DNA of 64,000 bases, taken from NCBI GenBank assembly GCA_030849045.1, contig JASAOL010000613.1, positions 496,001 through 560,000 of the forward strand. The letters are read 5' to 3'. Both the position numbers and the translations under genes were made by a program. The notes below the pieces were generated by a model. The model did no database searches. It saw only the letters and a list, made by a program, of their open reading frames with translations, and was not told the DNA's origin. Shown one piece after another: positions 45,985-55,456 of the stretch. Every line of letters starts with the position of its first letter. The first letter of the stretch is position 1. Origin of the DNA: Wallacemonas rigidus (lineage: Eukaryota; Euglenozoa; Kinetoplastea; Trypanosomatida; Trypanosomatidae).

Positions 45985-48948
45985 ATGAGCGGGTATCGGT
46001 GTCGCACACGGCTGGTCGCTAGTTGGCGGCCAATGCAACGCGTTGTCTGCGTCGCGGCGCTCGCGCTTCTGTTGTGGACGGCGTCGATCGACGCGATCGT
46101 TTTTGGACACGGTGAACCATCAGCGGCTATTGTGGAAGTTATTTATGTGAAGGGATGTAGTGTGGATTCGACGCCATTGCGAAGCACATCTGGATGCTTC
46201 ACCGGGGGCCAGACGAAAGAGCACATTACCGTGCGAGGACTGCATTTTCCACACGAGGAGGACGGCACCGCATCTAACCTTGAGATTGTCTTTGAGGAGA
46301 GCCACTTGCCGTCCATTTTCGAGGACGAGCCAGGCTACGCTGCCGGTGCGGTAGCTGAATTTACACACAAGGCGGCGCAGCTCCCCTGCACGGACGTAAA
46401 CCCGTCCTCCCTGTTCCCATCCCAGCTTTTGACGTGCACACTTCCCCGTCCCTCACTGGAGACTCTCAAGGCTGACGAGGGCGACGACGCCGTGCGCACA
46501 GCGTTCCTCGCACGTGTCCGTCAATATCCTGTTTGGATGGATGTGCGGGTAGTATCAGAGGGCCGCACGGTGAGCATCCTGCGACGCGCGCTGGAGATCG
46601 ACCTCCGCGGCTCTGCCAAGCGCGCCACCGCGACCGCGCAGTACGAGGCAGACGGAGGCAGCAAACAGACAAGCACGAAGTCAGCGGAATCTTCTAACAC
46701 CGCAACCGTGACAGGTGCAGACAAGACCGTTGAGCAGACCGGTCCATCGCTTGAGGCTCTTGAACGGCTTTATACGCCGTCTCGGGAGGACGAAGCGTCT
46801 TCCGATGCCCCCGCGACGACAAGGGACGATGTGTGGCAAACGGAGCTGCATGTGGGCGGCCTCAAGGACGAGTTGCAGATGCTATATCGGCGCGTCTTTC
46901 TCTCACGTCTACCCTCCCTGGCCCCCATCACAACGGCACTGGGCCTCCAGCATGTGCGAGGCGTCATCTTGTACGGCCCACCAGGCAACGGCAAGACGCT
47001 GATCGCGCGAGGGCTCGTGCGCCTGTTGGGCCCCAACACGCGCATGTCTATCGTCAACGCAGGCGACGTCCTTTCCAAGTACGTGGGCCAATCAGAGAAG
47101 AATCTGCGTGACCTATTCGAAGGCCGTGAGGTTGGCAGCACAGCACGTCAGGAGGATGAGGACATGGATCACAACACACACAGCGGACCACGCCAGGATG
47201 CTGAGAAGACAACGGGGCCGAGTGCGCATTCGCTGCACGTTCTCGTCATTGACGAGTTCGACGCGCTTTTCCACCGCCGTGGCCACTCCGAAGACGAAAG
47301 CTCAGCCAAGGCGGTCTTCGACGGCGTGACGAATGCGCTGCTTTCCCTCATGGATGGCGTCACGATGCGCAACGATATTCTTGTCATCGGCCTCACAAAT
47401 CGTCTCGACGCTGTTGACGAGGCGTTGCTGAGGCCAGGCCGTTTCGAGGTGCTGATCGAGGTACCCGCACCAGACCAGCCCGCCCGTGAGGAAATTTTCT
47501 TCATTCACACGGAAAAATTGCGTCAACGCGATTACCTCGGCGACGGCGTTGATCTGCCCCATCTGGCCGCTCAGACCGCGGGCTTTTCCGGCTCGGACAT
47601 TGCTGGTGTGGTGCGCGCCGCCACCAGCTACGCGATGCTGCGCTACCGTCACGGTGTCGCGCGCGGTGATGCGGGTGCCGCCCCATTCCAGGTCACCGCG
47701 GCAGAGTTTTCGCAGGCCGTGAATGAGGTGCGGGATGCCAAGAAAGACACAGGCGCAGAAAGCACTGCGACATGGACGGACGAGCGTGTGGACTTGATCG
47801 ACCACGATGGCACGCTTGCCCGCCACACAGCTGCCGTTGCGAACCTCACCCGGCGAATTGGGCTGGCCAATGCCGCAAAGACGAAGCTCCCGTGGCTGAG
47901 CGCGCTGTCGGGGGAGTCTGACGCCGCCTTCGCGGCGACGGTGGCCATCTCCGGCCCCGCCGGGAGCGGCAAAACCGCCGTAGCTCGTCATTTGATGCAA
48001 CAGGTGCCTGACGTGGCTGGCGTCCAGTTCCTATCGGGCCAGCGCTTAGCGGAGATGAGAGATGTTGAGGCCAGCCTGACCGCTGTTGAACAAGCTTTCA
48101 ACAGTGCAGCCAAGGCCGGTGGGCTGAACGCGGTGGTTATTGACGACGCCGACCTGCTCGCAGAGAGGCTGCGTGGGAATGACCGCGCCGTCAAGCGTTT
48201 GGACAGCATGACCCGCAGGTTTCTACGCTCACGCGCGGTACCGAGCCGTATCCAGCAGTTACGATCAGGAGCCGCTGAGCGTCACGCGGATTTGCACGCG
48301 ACGCGCGAGGAGACACCACGCGAGGCGGACATGAAGCGTACCAACGCACGCCTCCTCGTTCTCACCGTGACGAAGCAAAGCATGTTGCGAGACATGAGTG
48401 TTGATCTTCACATCCGTGTCCACCCAGTGACGCGCAGTGGCGTGCGCCGTGCGCTCGCGCATTTACGCATCGTTGAGGACGCGCAGTCGCAACGGGCGGC
48501 TGCCCTCTCGGAGGCCTACCCAGTGTCCCTCGGCTTCCGCGAATTCCAGCGCGTGACACAGATGGCACTTCAATCTGGGCGATTTGCGGTGGAACTCTCT
48601 GAAGTGCCCATGACGCAAGGGCAGACCCACACGCAGGGTGAATCCACGAAAACAAAAGATGTCGCAGTTGAGGAACAAGACGAGGATGACAAGCTGGGGT
48701 CTGGCAAGGCTGCCTCGGCAGCATCCGATGCAGCCCCTCCGTCCGCGCCCATTCTTGTCAAGGACGATGAAACGGCCAAGCAGTACATGATTGCAGTGCG
48801 CGATGTGGTGAGTGCGATGGGATTGTACGATCCTTTTCAGGCGTGGTACAGTCCGGTCGGGAAGAAGATGACCAAAACACCCGAGGAGATCCTTGAGGCG
48901 GCCAAGAATTACGAGTCTGGCTCTGACGGCTCAGAGCTCCTTTGGTAG
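45985..48948 (+). CDS. NSF-type double AAA ATPase with signal peptide
   Basis: 987 residues. The N-terminus is basic (RCRTRL, RPMQR) and then hydrophobic (VVCVAALALLLWTASIDAIVF, ~20-40): a signal peptide, or a signal anchor. Residues ~45-205 resemble an IPT/TIG-type beta domain (GGQTKEHITVRGLHF) with four cysteines (58, 71, 135, 151). D1 AAA: Walker A G331-T338, Walker B D423/E424, sensor GLTNRLD, LLRPGRFE arginine motif (~481-488); it is closest to NSF D1. D2 AAA: Walker A 657-664, Walker B with Asp-Asp (720-721), as in NSF D2. Residues 152-987 contain no cysteine and one N-glycosylation sequon (N620-L-T). The N domain that lets NSF bind SNAP/SNARE is missing. NSF disassembles SNARE complexes in the cytosol; here the signal suggests a lumenal or membrane-bound enzyme with unknown clients. 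Cytosolic NSF itself is expected elsewhere in the genome. Confidence 0.87.
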   Translation: MSGYRCRTRLVASWRPMQRVVCVAALALLLWTASIDAIVFGHGEPSAAIVEVIYVKGCSVDSTPLRSTSGCFTGGQTKEHITVRGLHFPHEEDGTASNLEIVFEESHLPSIFEDEPGYAAGAVAEFTHKAAQLPCTDVNPSSLFPSQLLTCTLPRPSLETLKADEGDDAVRTAFLARVRQYPVWMDVRVVSEGRTVSILRRALEIDLRGSAKRATATAQYEADGGSKQTSTKSAESSNTATVTGADKTVEQTGPSLEALERLYTPSREDEASSDAPATTRDDVWQTELHVGGLKDELQMLYRRVFLSRLPSLAPITTALGLQHVRGVILYGPPGNGKTLIARGLVRLLGPNTRMSIVNAGDVLSKYVGQSEKNLRDLFEGREVGSTARQEDEDMDHNTHSGPRQDAEKTTGPSAHSLHVLVIDEFDALFHRRGHSEDESSAKAVFDGVTNALLSLMDGVTMRNDILVIGLTNRLDAVDEALLRPGRFEVLIEVPAPDQPAREEIFFIHTEKLRQRDYLGDGVDLPHLAAQTAGFSGSDIAGVVRAATSYAMLRYRHGVARGDAGAAPFQVTAAEFSQAVNEVRDAKKDTGAESTATWTDERVDLIDHDGTLARHTAAVANLTRRIGLANAAKTKLPWLSALSGESDAAFAATVAISGPAGSGKTAVARHLMQQVPDVAGVQFLSGQRLAEMRDVEASLTAVEQAFNSAAKAGGLNAVVIDDADLLAERLRGNDRAVKRLDSMTRRFLRSRAVPSRIQQLRSGAAERHADLHATREETPREADMKRTNARLLVLTVTKQSMLRDMSVDLHIRVHPVTRSGVRRALAHLRIVEDAQSQRAAALSEAYPVSLGFREFQRVTQMALQSGRFAVELSEVPMTQGQTHTQGESTKTKDVAVEEQDEDDKLGSGKAASAASDAAPPSAPILVKDDETAKQYMIAVRDVVSAMGLYDPFQAWYSPVGKKMTKTPEEILEAAKNYESGSDGSELLW

Positions 48949-49794
48949 ACCAACTGGCTACTTCACTTTTACGCACACACACACACATGCGACTGCTGAG
49001 ACGTCGTTCTTTTCACATTTCCCATAGATGTTGCCGATCTCTCTCGTCCATCTGTTCTACCGGTGATTCTCGCTTTCTGGTTTTCCGTTTTGTATCGTTC
49101 CTTTGTGTCAGTCTTGCTTGCCCAGCCGTTCACGGGGGTAGCGGCATACGCATCGATGCCATGCGCATCATGGAGAACTTATGCGTCAAAAAAAAAAAAA
49201 GAAGGAATCCAAACATATCACCAGAAAAAATCGGCTCACACGTTTCTTGAAACAGGACGACTAGTTGGCCCTCTCTCCTCTTCTGTGCGTTATCGAAGAT
49301 GCGCGTGTGGTGAACGTGTCTAAACCCTCTCTCAGTTTCAAACACGCACGCACACATCCAGGTCGCGTGCCATTCTTCATTGGAGAAGCACAAGCGCAGC
49401 GTACGCGGGTGAGTGAGAATGACAGAGCCACAGCGTTCTCGCTCCAGAGAGCGCACGCTCAATCGCTGCTTCCCACTGTCGTCAGGAGCACTGCTTCCAG
49501 TCACGAAACGACATCAAATCTCACCCATCATCTGTCCACGACTGACCCCCCTTTTTTTTTTCTGTGTGTGTGCTCTTCACTTCTTTGTGATTTCTCAGTA
49601 CGGTTGGTACCTCTGTGCTGAACGTGATCTGTTTCCCGCTCGATCACCCTTTTTCTTTTCTTCCTCGCCATCCCGGCAGCTCTCCGCGTTGTTCTGCCTT
49701 TTTTTCCCCCTCACTACCGCTGCACAGTCTCTGCAAGGTTTCCTTCGACTAACAAGATCATCTTTATACACACCCTCCCCCTCCCCTCCACATT
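48949..49794. other. Intergenic region
   Basis: No gene is visible. A CA repeat lies at 48974-48987, an A13 run at about 49189-49201, and pyrimidine tracts at 49549-49562 and 49690-49720. The AG at 49726-49727 is the likely acceptor for the cysteine desulfurase gene. Confidence 0.45.
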
Positions 49795-51108
49795 ATGTTT
49801 CGTGCTTCGCGTCTCATGTGTGCCGCAGCGGGTGGTGCTTCCGGTGGCGCAGGCATCATCGCGGCGGCAGCAGCCGCTGTGTCAGGTGAAGCCGCGCACC
49901 CCGCCACGCGCCCGCTCTACCTGGACACGCAGGCTACCACACCCATGGATCCGCGTGTGCTGGATGCGATGCTGCCGTACATGAGCGAGGACTACGGCAA
50001 TCCTCACAGCCGCACACATAGCTACGGCTGGAGAGCTGAGGAGGCGGTGGAGAAGGCGCGCAAGCAGGTCGCGGACCTCATCGGTGCGAACCCCAAGGAA
50101 ATCTTCTTCACCAGCGGCGCAACCGAGTGCAACAACATCGCCATCAAGGGCGTAGCTAAGTACCAGCAAGCGAAGAAGCGACATATCGTGACGGCGCAGA
50201 CGGAGCACAAGTGCGTGTTGGAGTCGTGCCGGTCGTTGGAGATGGAGGGCTTCGAGGTGACGTACCTGCCCGTAAAGAAGAGTGGGCTGATCGACCTCAA
50301 GGTGCTCGAGGACGCCATCCGCCCCACGACGTGCCTTGTCTCCATTATGTCCGGTAACAACGAGGTCGGTGTTTTGCAGCCGATTCGCGAGATTGGTGCC
50401 CTCTGCCACCAGAAGAAGACGCTCTTTCACACCGACGCCGCGCAGTCCCTCGGCAAGGTGCCGCTGGATGTGGAAAAAGACAACATCGATCTCATGTCCA
50501 TGTCCTCGCACAAGGTCTACGGACCGAAGGGCTGCGGTGCGCTCTACGTGCGCCGTCGGCCGCGTGTGCGTCTGCGCTCGCCCATCAGTGGCGGTGGCCA
50601 GGAGCGTGGTATCCGCAGCGGCACCGTGGCGACGTCGTTGGTGGTGGGCATGGGTGCGGCGTGTGAGACCGCCTTGAAGGAGATGGACCGCGACCGCGAG
50701 CACTGCCTCGCCCTACGTACTCGTCTTCTTGACGGTTTGCAGAAGCGCCTTCCACACTTGGTTGTCAACGGTGATCTCGAGCATCGATTGCCCGGAAATT
50801 TGAACATCAGCTTCTCCTGCGTCGAGGGCGAGAGCTTGCTGATGGGAATGAAGAACGTTGCGGTCTCCAGCGGCAGTGCCTGCACAAGTGCCTCCCTCGA
50901 GCCGAGCTACGTTCTGCGAGCGATGGGCGTTGATGCGGAAAACGCACACACGTCCCTGCGCTTCGGCATCAGCCGCTTCACGACCGCCAAGGAAGTGGAC
51001 CTGACTATTGAAGAGTGCGCGTTCCAGGTGGAGCGTCTTCGCGAGATGTCCCCGTTGTGGGATCTCATGCAGGAAGGCAAGACCCTCGCTGACGTTCAAT
51101 GGCGTTGA
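49795..51108 (+). CDS. NFS1: Cysteine desulfurase, mitochondrial (Nfs1/IscS type)
   Basis: 437 residues, the usual length for eukaryotic Nfs1. This PLP enzyme takes sulfur from cysteine for Fe-S cluster assembly on the Isu scaffold and for tRNA thiolation. An Ala-rich N-terminal extension (~1-38) serves as presequence. Class-V aminotransferase motifs follow: [14 protein letters not shown] (~42), SGATECNN (~107), TEHKCVLE (~136), MSGNNEVG (~185), [10 protein letters not shown] (~212), PLP lysine K240 in [10 protein letters not shown], the catalytic persulfide cysteine C363 in SSGSACTS on its mobile loop, and the C-terminal [15 protein letters not shown] tail that contacts the scaffold protein. 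Nothing is missing. A second, SufS-like desulfurase is expected elsewhere. Confidence 0.97.
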   Translation: MFRASRLMCAAAGGASGGAGIIAAAAAAVSGEAAHPATRPLYLDTQATTPMDPRVLDAMLPYMSEDYGNPHSRTHSYGWRAEEAVEKARKQVADLIGANPKEIFFTSGATECNNIAIKGVAKYQQAKKRHIVTAQTEHKCVLESCRSLEMEGFEVTYLPVKKSGLIDLKVLEDAIRPTTCLVSIMSGNNEVGVLQPIREIGALCHQKKTLFHTDAAQSLGKVPLDVEKDNIDLMSMSSHKVYGPKGCGALYVRRRPRVRLRSPISGGGQERGIRSGTVATSLVVGMGAACETALKEMDRDREHCLALRTRLLDGLQKRLPHLVVNGDLEHRLPGNLNISFSCVEGESLLMGMKNVAVSSGSACTSASLEPSYVLRAMGVDAENAHTSLRFGISRFTTAKEVDLTIEECAFQVERLREMSPLWDLMQEGKTLADVQWR

Positions 51109-51857
51109 GAAGGGACGACGCCGAGAACACAACGAGAATGAGAGAGAACTGGCGATCGTGGAAGGAAAACCCACTGGATCACACAGAGACAGTGATGAGG
51201 TGCTTCTCTTTCTCTCGGCTCCGGCCAGCGTGTATATCCTCGCGCGCACTCTTTCTTCCGTTGCTTACCTCGCTCACGTGTTACGGATTTTGTTGATAAC
51301 ACTCTACAAATTATTTGTGATCGTGGCCCTTTTTTTCTTTTGTTTCGTTTTCTCGCATTACGGACTTGAATCCCATGGATCACAGTGCAATTCACACATT
51401 TCCCTTTGCTAACAAATAGCCAACCAGCCAAACAAACAACTGAGCAATCTCTCAGGGAAGGATGCGGGAGTGTGCCCGGCCACCGCCAGACACGGGGGAA
51501 GCCGCGTGGAAGGGTGGGCTCACCGTGTCTCGGTATGTGCACGCGCGAAACAGCGTTGAACGTCGCTGCACCACGCCGCTATCCTCTTCGCTGACACGAA
51601 CACAATACACACGGCAACATGGTGCAGATACTCAATCGTGTCGCGCTTTGCTATCTAGGTTGCTCACCGCGACGTCGGCTCTGTCACAGTTTTGTCTCGT
51701 CAAAGGCCTGGTGGCTTTTCTCCTCGCCTTTAGTAAGTCTCTTTGCTGACACTCCCCGCTCCCCGCTCCCCGCTCCCCGCTCCTCACTCGTCCTCCTTTT
51801 TTTTTTCTGTGTGTTTTCGTCCCCAGTGCGTTGTAGTTAGCGTGTGATCGCGGCCAG
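51109..51857. other. Intergenic region with a CCCCGCT repeat
   Basis: No gene is visible. A tandem CCCCGCT heptamer, about four copies at 51751-51782, lies in the pyrimidine tract upstream of the NVL gene. It is followed by a T10 run and the AG at 51825-51826, the likely acceptor (5' UTR about 31 nt). Confidence 0.5.
51751..51782. repeat. Tandem CCCCGCT repeat
   Basis: About four copies of a 7-nt unit (CTCCCCG register) on the + strand, ending about 40 nt before the predicted splice acceptor of the NVL/Rix7 gene. It adds to the polypyrimidine tract and may influence splicing strength. Confidence 0.8.
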
Positions 51858-53825
51858 ATGTCCGAGATGAACGATCGTATGAAAGGAAAGCTAAAGATGA
51901 TGGCGCGCCAGACGCCTAATGGGTACCGTCGAAATGGTGGTGGTGGTGGCTACCAGAGTGGTAGCAGTGGTGGCGCGTCCGGCGGGAACAAGAGGCCGCG
52001 GGAGGCTGACCCAGAGGACAGCAAGCGCGATGGTAAGAAAGGCAAAAAGGATGACGAGGGTGGTGAGGAACAGCTTGGCGTGATTCCCAAAATCACGCTA
52101 GACGACATGGGCGGGCTAGCGAGGGAGATCCCTGTCATTAAAGAGCTCATCGAGTTACCTATTCGGATGCCGCACCTCTTCAACCGCCTCGGCGCCGATC
52201 CTCCGTGTGGTGTACTGCTGCACGGCCCGCCTGGTGTTGGCAAGACGAAACTGGTGCACGCCATTGCGGGCTCGCTGCAAGTGCCGCTGTTCTTCGTCGC
52301 CGCCCCGGAAATTGTCTCCGGCATAAGCGGCGACAGTGAGGCGAAGCTGCGCAACCTCTTCACGGACGCCATCGAGGCGGCACCAAGTGTGGTGTTCATT
52401 GATGAAATCGACACCATCGCCGGTCGACGTGAAGAAGCGCAGCGAGGGATGGAGGGACGCATCGTAGGGCAGCTGCTCACCTGCATGGACCAGGTCGCAC
52501 AGGCGTGGCGCCAGTTTAGCAAGGTTGTCATTGTGATGGGCGCGACCAACCGACCAGAAGCGCTAGATTCGGCGCTGCGTCGTGCCGGTCGCTTTGATCG
52601 CGAGATCTCCCTCGGCATTCCCTCCATTGACGAGCGCCAGAGTATCCTCAAAATCATCTGCTCGAAAGTCAATCTCGATGCCGACGTGGACTTTTTCGAG
52701 CTTGCCAACATGACGCCAGGCTTCGTTGGCGCGGATTTGCACCTACTGGTGAAGGAAGCATGCATCTTGGCCATTCGCCGAAAGTTCCTCGAGCTGAAGG
52801 AAGTCAATCAGGAGGACAATGTGGACGCCGACGCACTGAACAACTTTTGTGTCTCTTTTGACGAGTTCAAGGAGGCTACGAAGCGAGTGCAGCCTTCTGC
52901 GCTGCGGGAAGGGTTCACGACGATCCCGAACGTCTCATGGAGCGACGTCGGTGCGCTGGAAGACGTGCGTGAGGAACTCATGACAAGCATTCTGCAGCCC
53001 ATCCGTGCACCAAAACTACACAGGCGCTTCGGACTTGACCAGCCTGTTGGTGTCCTTCTCTACGGCCCGCCGGGCTGCGGCAAGACACTGGTGGCCAAGG
53101 CCATTGCAAACCAATCTGGTGCCAACTTCATTTCGATCAAGGGCCCTGAGCTGCTCAACAAGTTCGTCGGTGAGAGTGAGCGCAGTGTGCGCATGGTGTT
53201 CGCACGTGGCCGTGCAAGTGCACCGTGCGTGCTGTTTTTCGATGAACTCGACGCGCTCGCCCCACGTCGCGGGTCTGATCGTGCCAACCCGAGCAGTGAG
53301 CGTGTGGTGAACCAGCTGCTCACGGAGCTCGACGGCGTGGAGGGACGCAAGGATGTCTACGTGATCGGTGCCACCAACCGCCCGGACATGATCGACCCTG
53401 CGATGCTTCGCCCAGGTCGTCTTGACAAGCTCTTGTTTGTCCCTCTGCCGTCGCCGACTCAGCGCGCGTCTATTCTGGAGACGCACGCGCGCAAGTACCC
53501 GATCGATCCTGCAGTCAGCATGCAGAGTTTGGCCAAGGACCCGCGCCTAGACGGTTTCAGCGGTGCGGATCTGGCCGCTCTCATGCGCGAGGCGTCCTTG
53601 ACGGCGCTGAAAGGTGTGTACGCCTCGCACACAGTTGCGGAGCTCGAGGAGCTTGAGCGCGATATGACGGGCGAACGCGCCAACACCGCTGTGTTGCCGG
53701 CCATCAAGCCAAGCGACTTTGAGACGAGCCTCAACAAGGTGAAGCCATCTGTCTCCGCTAAGGATCGACTCGACTATGAGCGCCTCAACGAGACTGTGAA
53801 GCAGAGCTCGAAGGCAGGAGGCTGA
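51858..53825 (+). CDS. NVL/Rix7-like nucleolar AAA ATPase
   Basis: 655 residues. It has tandem AAA domains of the VCP-like NVL/Rix7 type, which extract factors from pre-60S ribosomes in the nucleolus. D1: Walker A GPPGVGKT (123-130), Walker B FIDEID (D182/E183), GATNRPEALD, arginine finger region RRAGRFDRE. D2: Walker A GPPGCGKT (403-410), Walker B FFDELDAL (D462/E463), GATNRPDMIDPAMLRPGRLDK. The C-terminal KVKPSVSAKDRLDYERL matches NVL (KVR.SIS.KD...YERL). The short N-terminus (~1-75) has a Gly/Ser-rich tract and a bipartite basic signal (KRPRE...KRDGKKGKK, ~45-64) that fits nuclear import. The folded N-terminal domain of human NVL2 (856 residues) and yeast Rix7 is absent. p97/VCP itself is excluded by the missing N-domain and this C-terminus. 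Confidence 0.92.
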   Translation: MSEMNDRMKGKLKMMARQTPNGYRRNGGGGGYQSGSSGGASGGNKRPREADPEDSKRDGKKGKKDDEGGEEQLGVIPKITLDDMGGLAREIPVIKELIELPIRMPHLFNRLGADPPCGVLLHGPPGVGKTKLVHAIAGSLQVPLFFVAAPEIVSGISGDSEAKLRNLFTDAIEAAPSVVFIDEIDTIAGRREEAQRGMEGRIVGQLLTCMDQVAQAWRQFSKVVIVMGATNRPEALDSALRRAGRFDREISLGIPSIDERQSILKIICSKVNLDADVDFFELANMTPGFVGADLHLLVKEACILAIRRKFLELKEVNQEDNVDADALNNFCVSFDEFKEATKRVQPSALREGFTTIPNVSWSDVGALEDVREELMTSILQPIRAPKLHRRFGLDQPVGVLLYGPPGCGKTLVAKAIANQSGANFISIKGPELLNKFVGESERSVRMVFARGRASAPCVLFFDELDALAPRRGSDRANPSSERVVNQLLTELDGVEGRKDVYVIGATNRPDMIDPAMLRPGRLDKLLFVPLPSPTQRASILETHARKYPIDPAVSMQSLAKDPRLDGFSGADLAALMREASLTALKGVYASHTVAELEELERDMTGERANTAVLPAIKPSDFETSLNKVKPSVSAKDRLDYERLNETVKQSSKAGG

Positions 53826-55456
53826 ACGTAGAGTGATGATTGCGTTGTGGCTCGCGTTAAGGGTCACCGGCTCTCTCTTCTTTTTTCTTTTCCTATAATC
53901 TGCGCTTAAATGCACTCAATACCTTCAAAACAAACAACGAACAAAAGTTACCCACAAAGAGAACCACCCACGTAGAAGCGGAGCAAAAGAAAGGATATGT
54001 TCCTTTGTGGAGAACTCATATGCGTGGACTGAGGCGTGCTGGCGCAGGCGATCGGCGAAAAGACGTGAAACAAACGAGAAAGAAAACAAAGGTAGTCGCG
54101 GAACACTGCGGCGGGCAGAGACACACATGAATCGAGGTGCATCTGCGCGCAGGTACGCCCACACAGATGCACATCGATTTAATTCTTTTTTTTTTTGCTA
54201 TCGCTTTGACTGTCACGTCTCTGTGGGTTTTCAATCCTATTTCGACCAACCCATCGTAAGACACCTACCTGGTTTCCTTCTCCGAACTTCGCTGACCTCA
54301 CAGTTTCCATCCGCAAATTTTCTCACTCGTCGAATTCATACGCTCTCACAGCTCACATCGCCCACCCGCCTTTTCCAAGTCATCTCACTTCTGATCACCC
54401 AACCCCTTCTCTGTCGCTCCTACACGATGTCCGGCCATCAGACCAACGACATGCAGCCTCACGCGGCTAAGCGCTCTGAGCCGAGCCCGAAGGAGTGCAT
54501 CCATGACACTTTTTTCTCTCTTTCTCTAAACGATCGATTTATTCAGAGAATTGAAGGATCTCCCTATCGGCCCTTTATCCGTACCAACACTTCTAACTGC
54601 TTTCTCCCTTCCCTTTCTTTCCGCCAGTAGGTCAAAGGTGTCGCTAAACAGGGGCGATGAAAAACAAAAAAAAAAAGGTGCACGCCCCTCACTGCCGCTG
54701 TCATTGAGTCCCCTGCGAACCCCTACCCGCGCCACCAGCTCATTTTTCGTTTTTAGGTTTCTTTACTTCTCTCCTCCTGTATGACGCTCGACGATCTTTT
54801 CGCACCCAATCGCCCGCCTCGCCCTCGAGAGAGACTCTCACAAAGGCTCAGGAGGACACGCATTTCTCATGCCGTATGTGACCCATCCAAATCAACCGAA
54901 CGCAAACAAACCCTCATCAAAACCTTCCAGCCTGGTAGAGCGGAGAAAGTACAAGTGATGCCATTAACGATGGATCCTCTTCTTCTTTTCCCCTATTCCT
55001 TCTTTGATGGAGAATAGGGCGCCTAGAGATTATTCCCTTCCAAGGCACCGGCATGCCGACACTGCTCGTAGGCGATGATTTTCCTTCTTGGAATCGGGCA
55101 GTGTGACGTCCTGGTGTGGCTCATTACGCATGTTCCCCTCATGGCGCTTCAACTGTTTCCTCTCGATCCCCTACTCCTTCCTCTTGCGGTGTTTGCCGTG
55201 AGGTCGTCCATATCGGTGTTGTTTCGATATCGCACTCTTCGCTCTTTCCCCTTGTGTGTGCGTGTGTGTGTATCTGTGTGTCTTAGCACGTCGTCGTTGC
55301 TGTTGTTGCGATTGCTGTCATCTTCCCACGCGCTTCATCCGAGTTCGCGTGCCGACTGACCTGCGGCACAGAGCACTGTTTCCATCAGTGCCAGACCCTC
55401 TGGCTCTGCCTGCCTTTGCGACCGCAAGCTCAGCACCAGGATCCAGGTTCTAGACA
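53826..55456. other. 1.6-kb region with at most a gene remnant
   Basis: Apart from the small frame at 54427-54630 described separately, I see no gene. An A11 run lies near 54666-54677. A hairpin occurs at 54991-55019: CCCTATTC and GAATAGGG with a 13-nt loop. A TG repeat at about 55255-55280 ends in TCTTAG, a candidate acceptor (AG 55285-55286) for the next gene. Confidence 0.45.
54427..54630 (+). CDS. Small ORF or decayed gene start
   Basis: A 67-residue frame begins with an ATG (MSGHQTNDMQPHAAKRSEP...) after a typical pyrimidine-rich leader with AG sites. The first ~27 codons have the GC-rich third positions of real genes here (for example CAG, AAC, GAC, CAC, GCG, AAG, CCG). From about 54508 the sequence turns into T-rich spacer composition while the frame happens to stay open to 54630. 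I recognise no family. It could be a very short gene, the remains of a longer host gene, or chance. Confidence is low. Confidence 0.3.
   Translation: MSGHQTNDMQPHAAKRSEPSPKECIHDTFFSLSLNDRFIQRIEGSPYRPFIRTNTSNCFLPSLSFRQ

Noticed and set aside
54781-55017. 78-residue frame starting with ATG (MTLDDLFAPNRPP)
   Set aside because: No family, codon use resembles spacer, and its end overlaps the hairpin at 54991-55019.
55075-55359. 94-residue hydrophobic frame
   Set aside because: Its second half is the TG/CT tract and predicted acceptor of the next gene; hydrophobicity follows from T-rich spacer.
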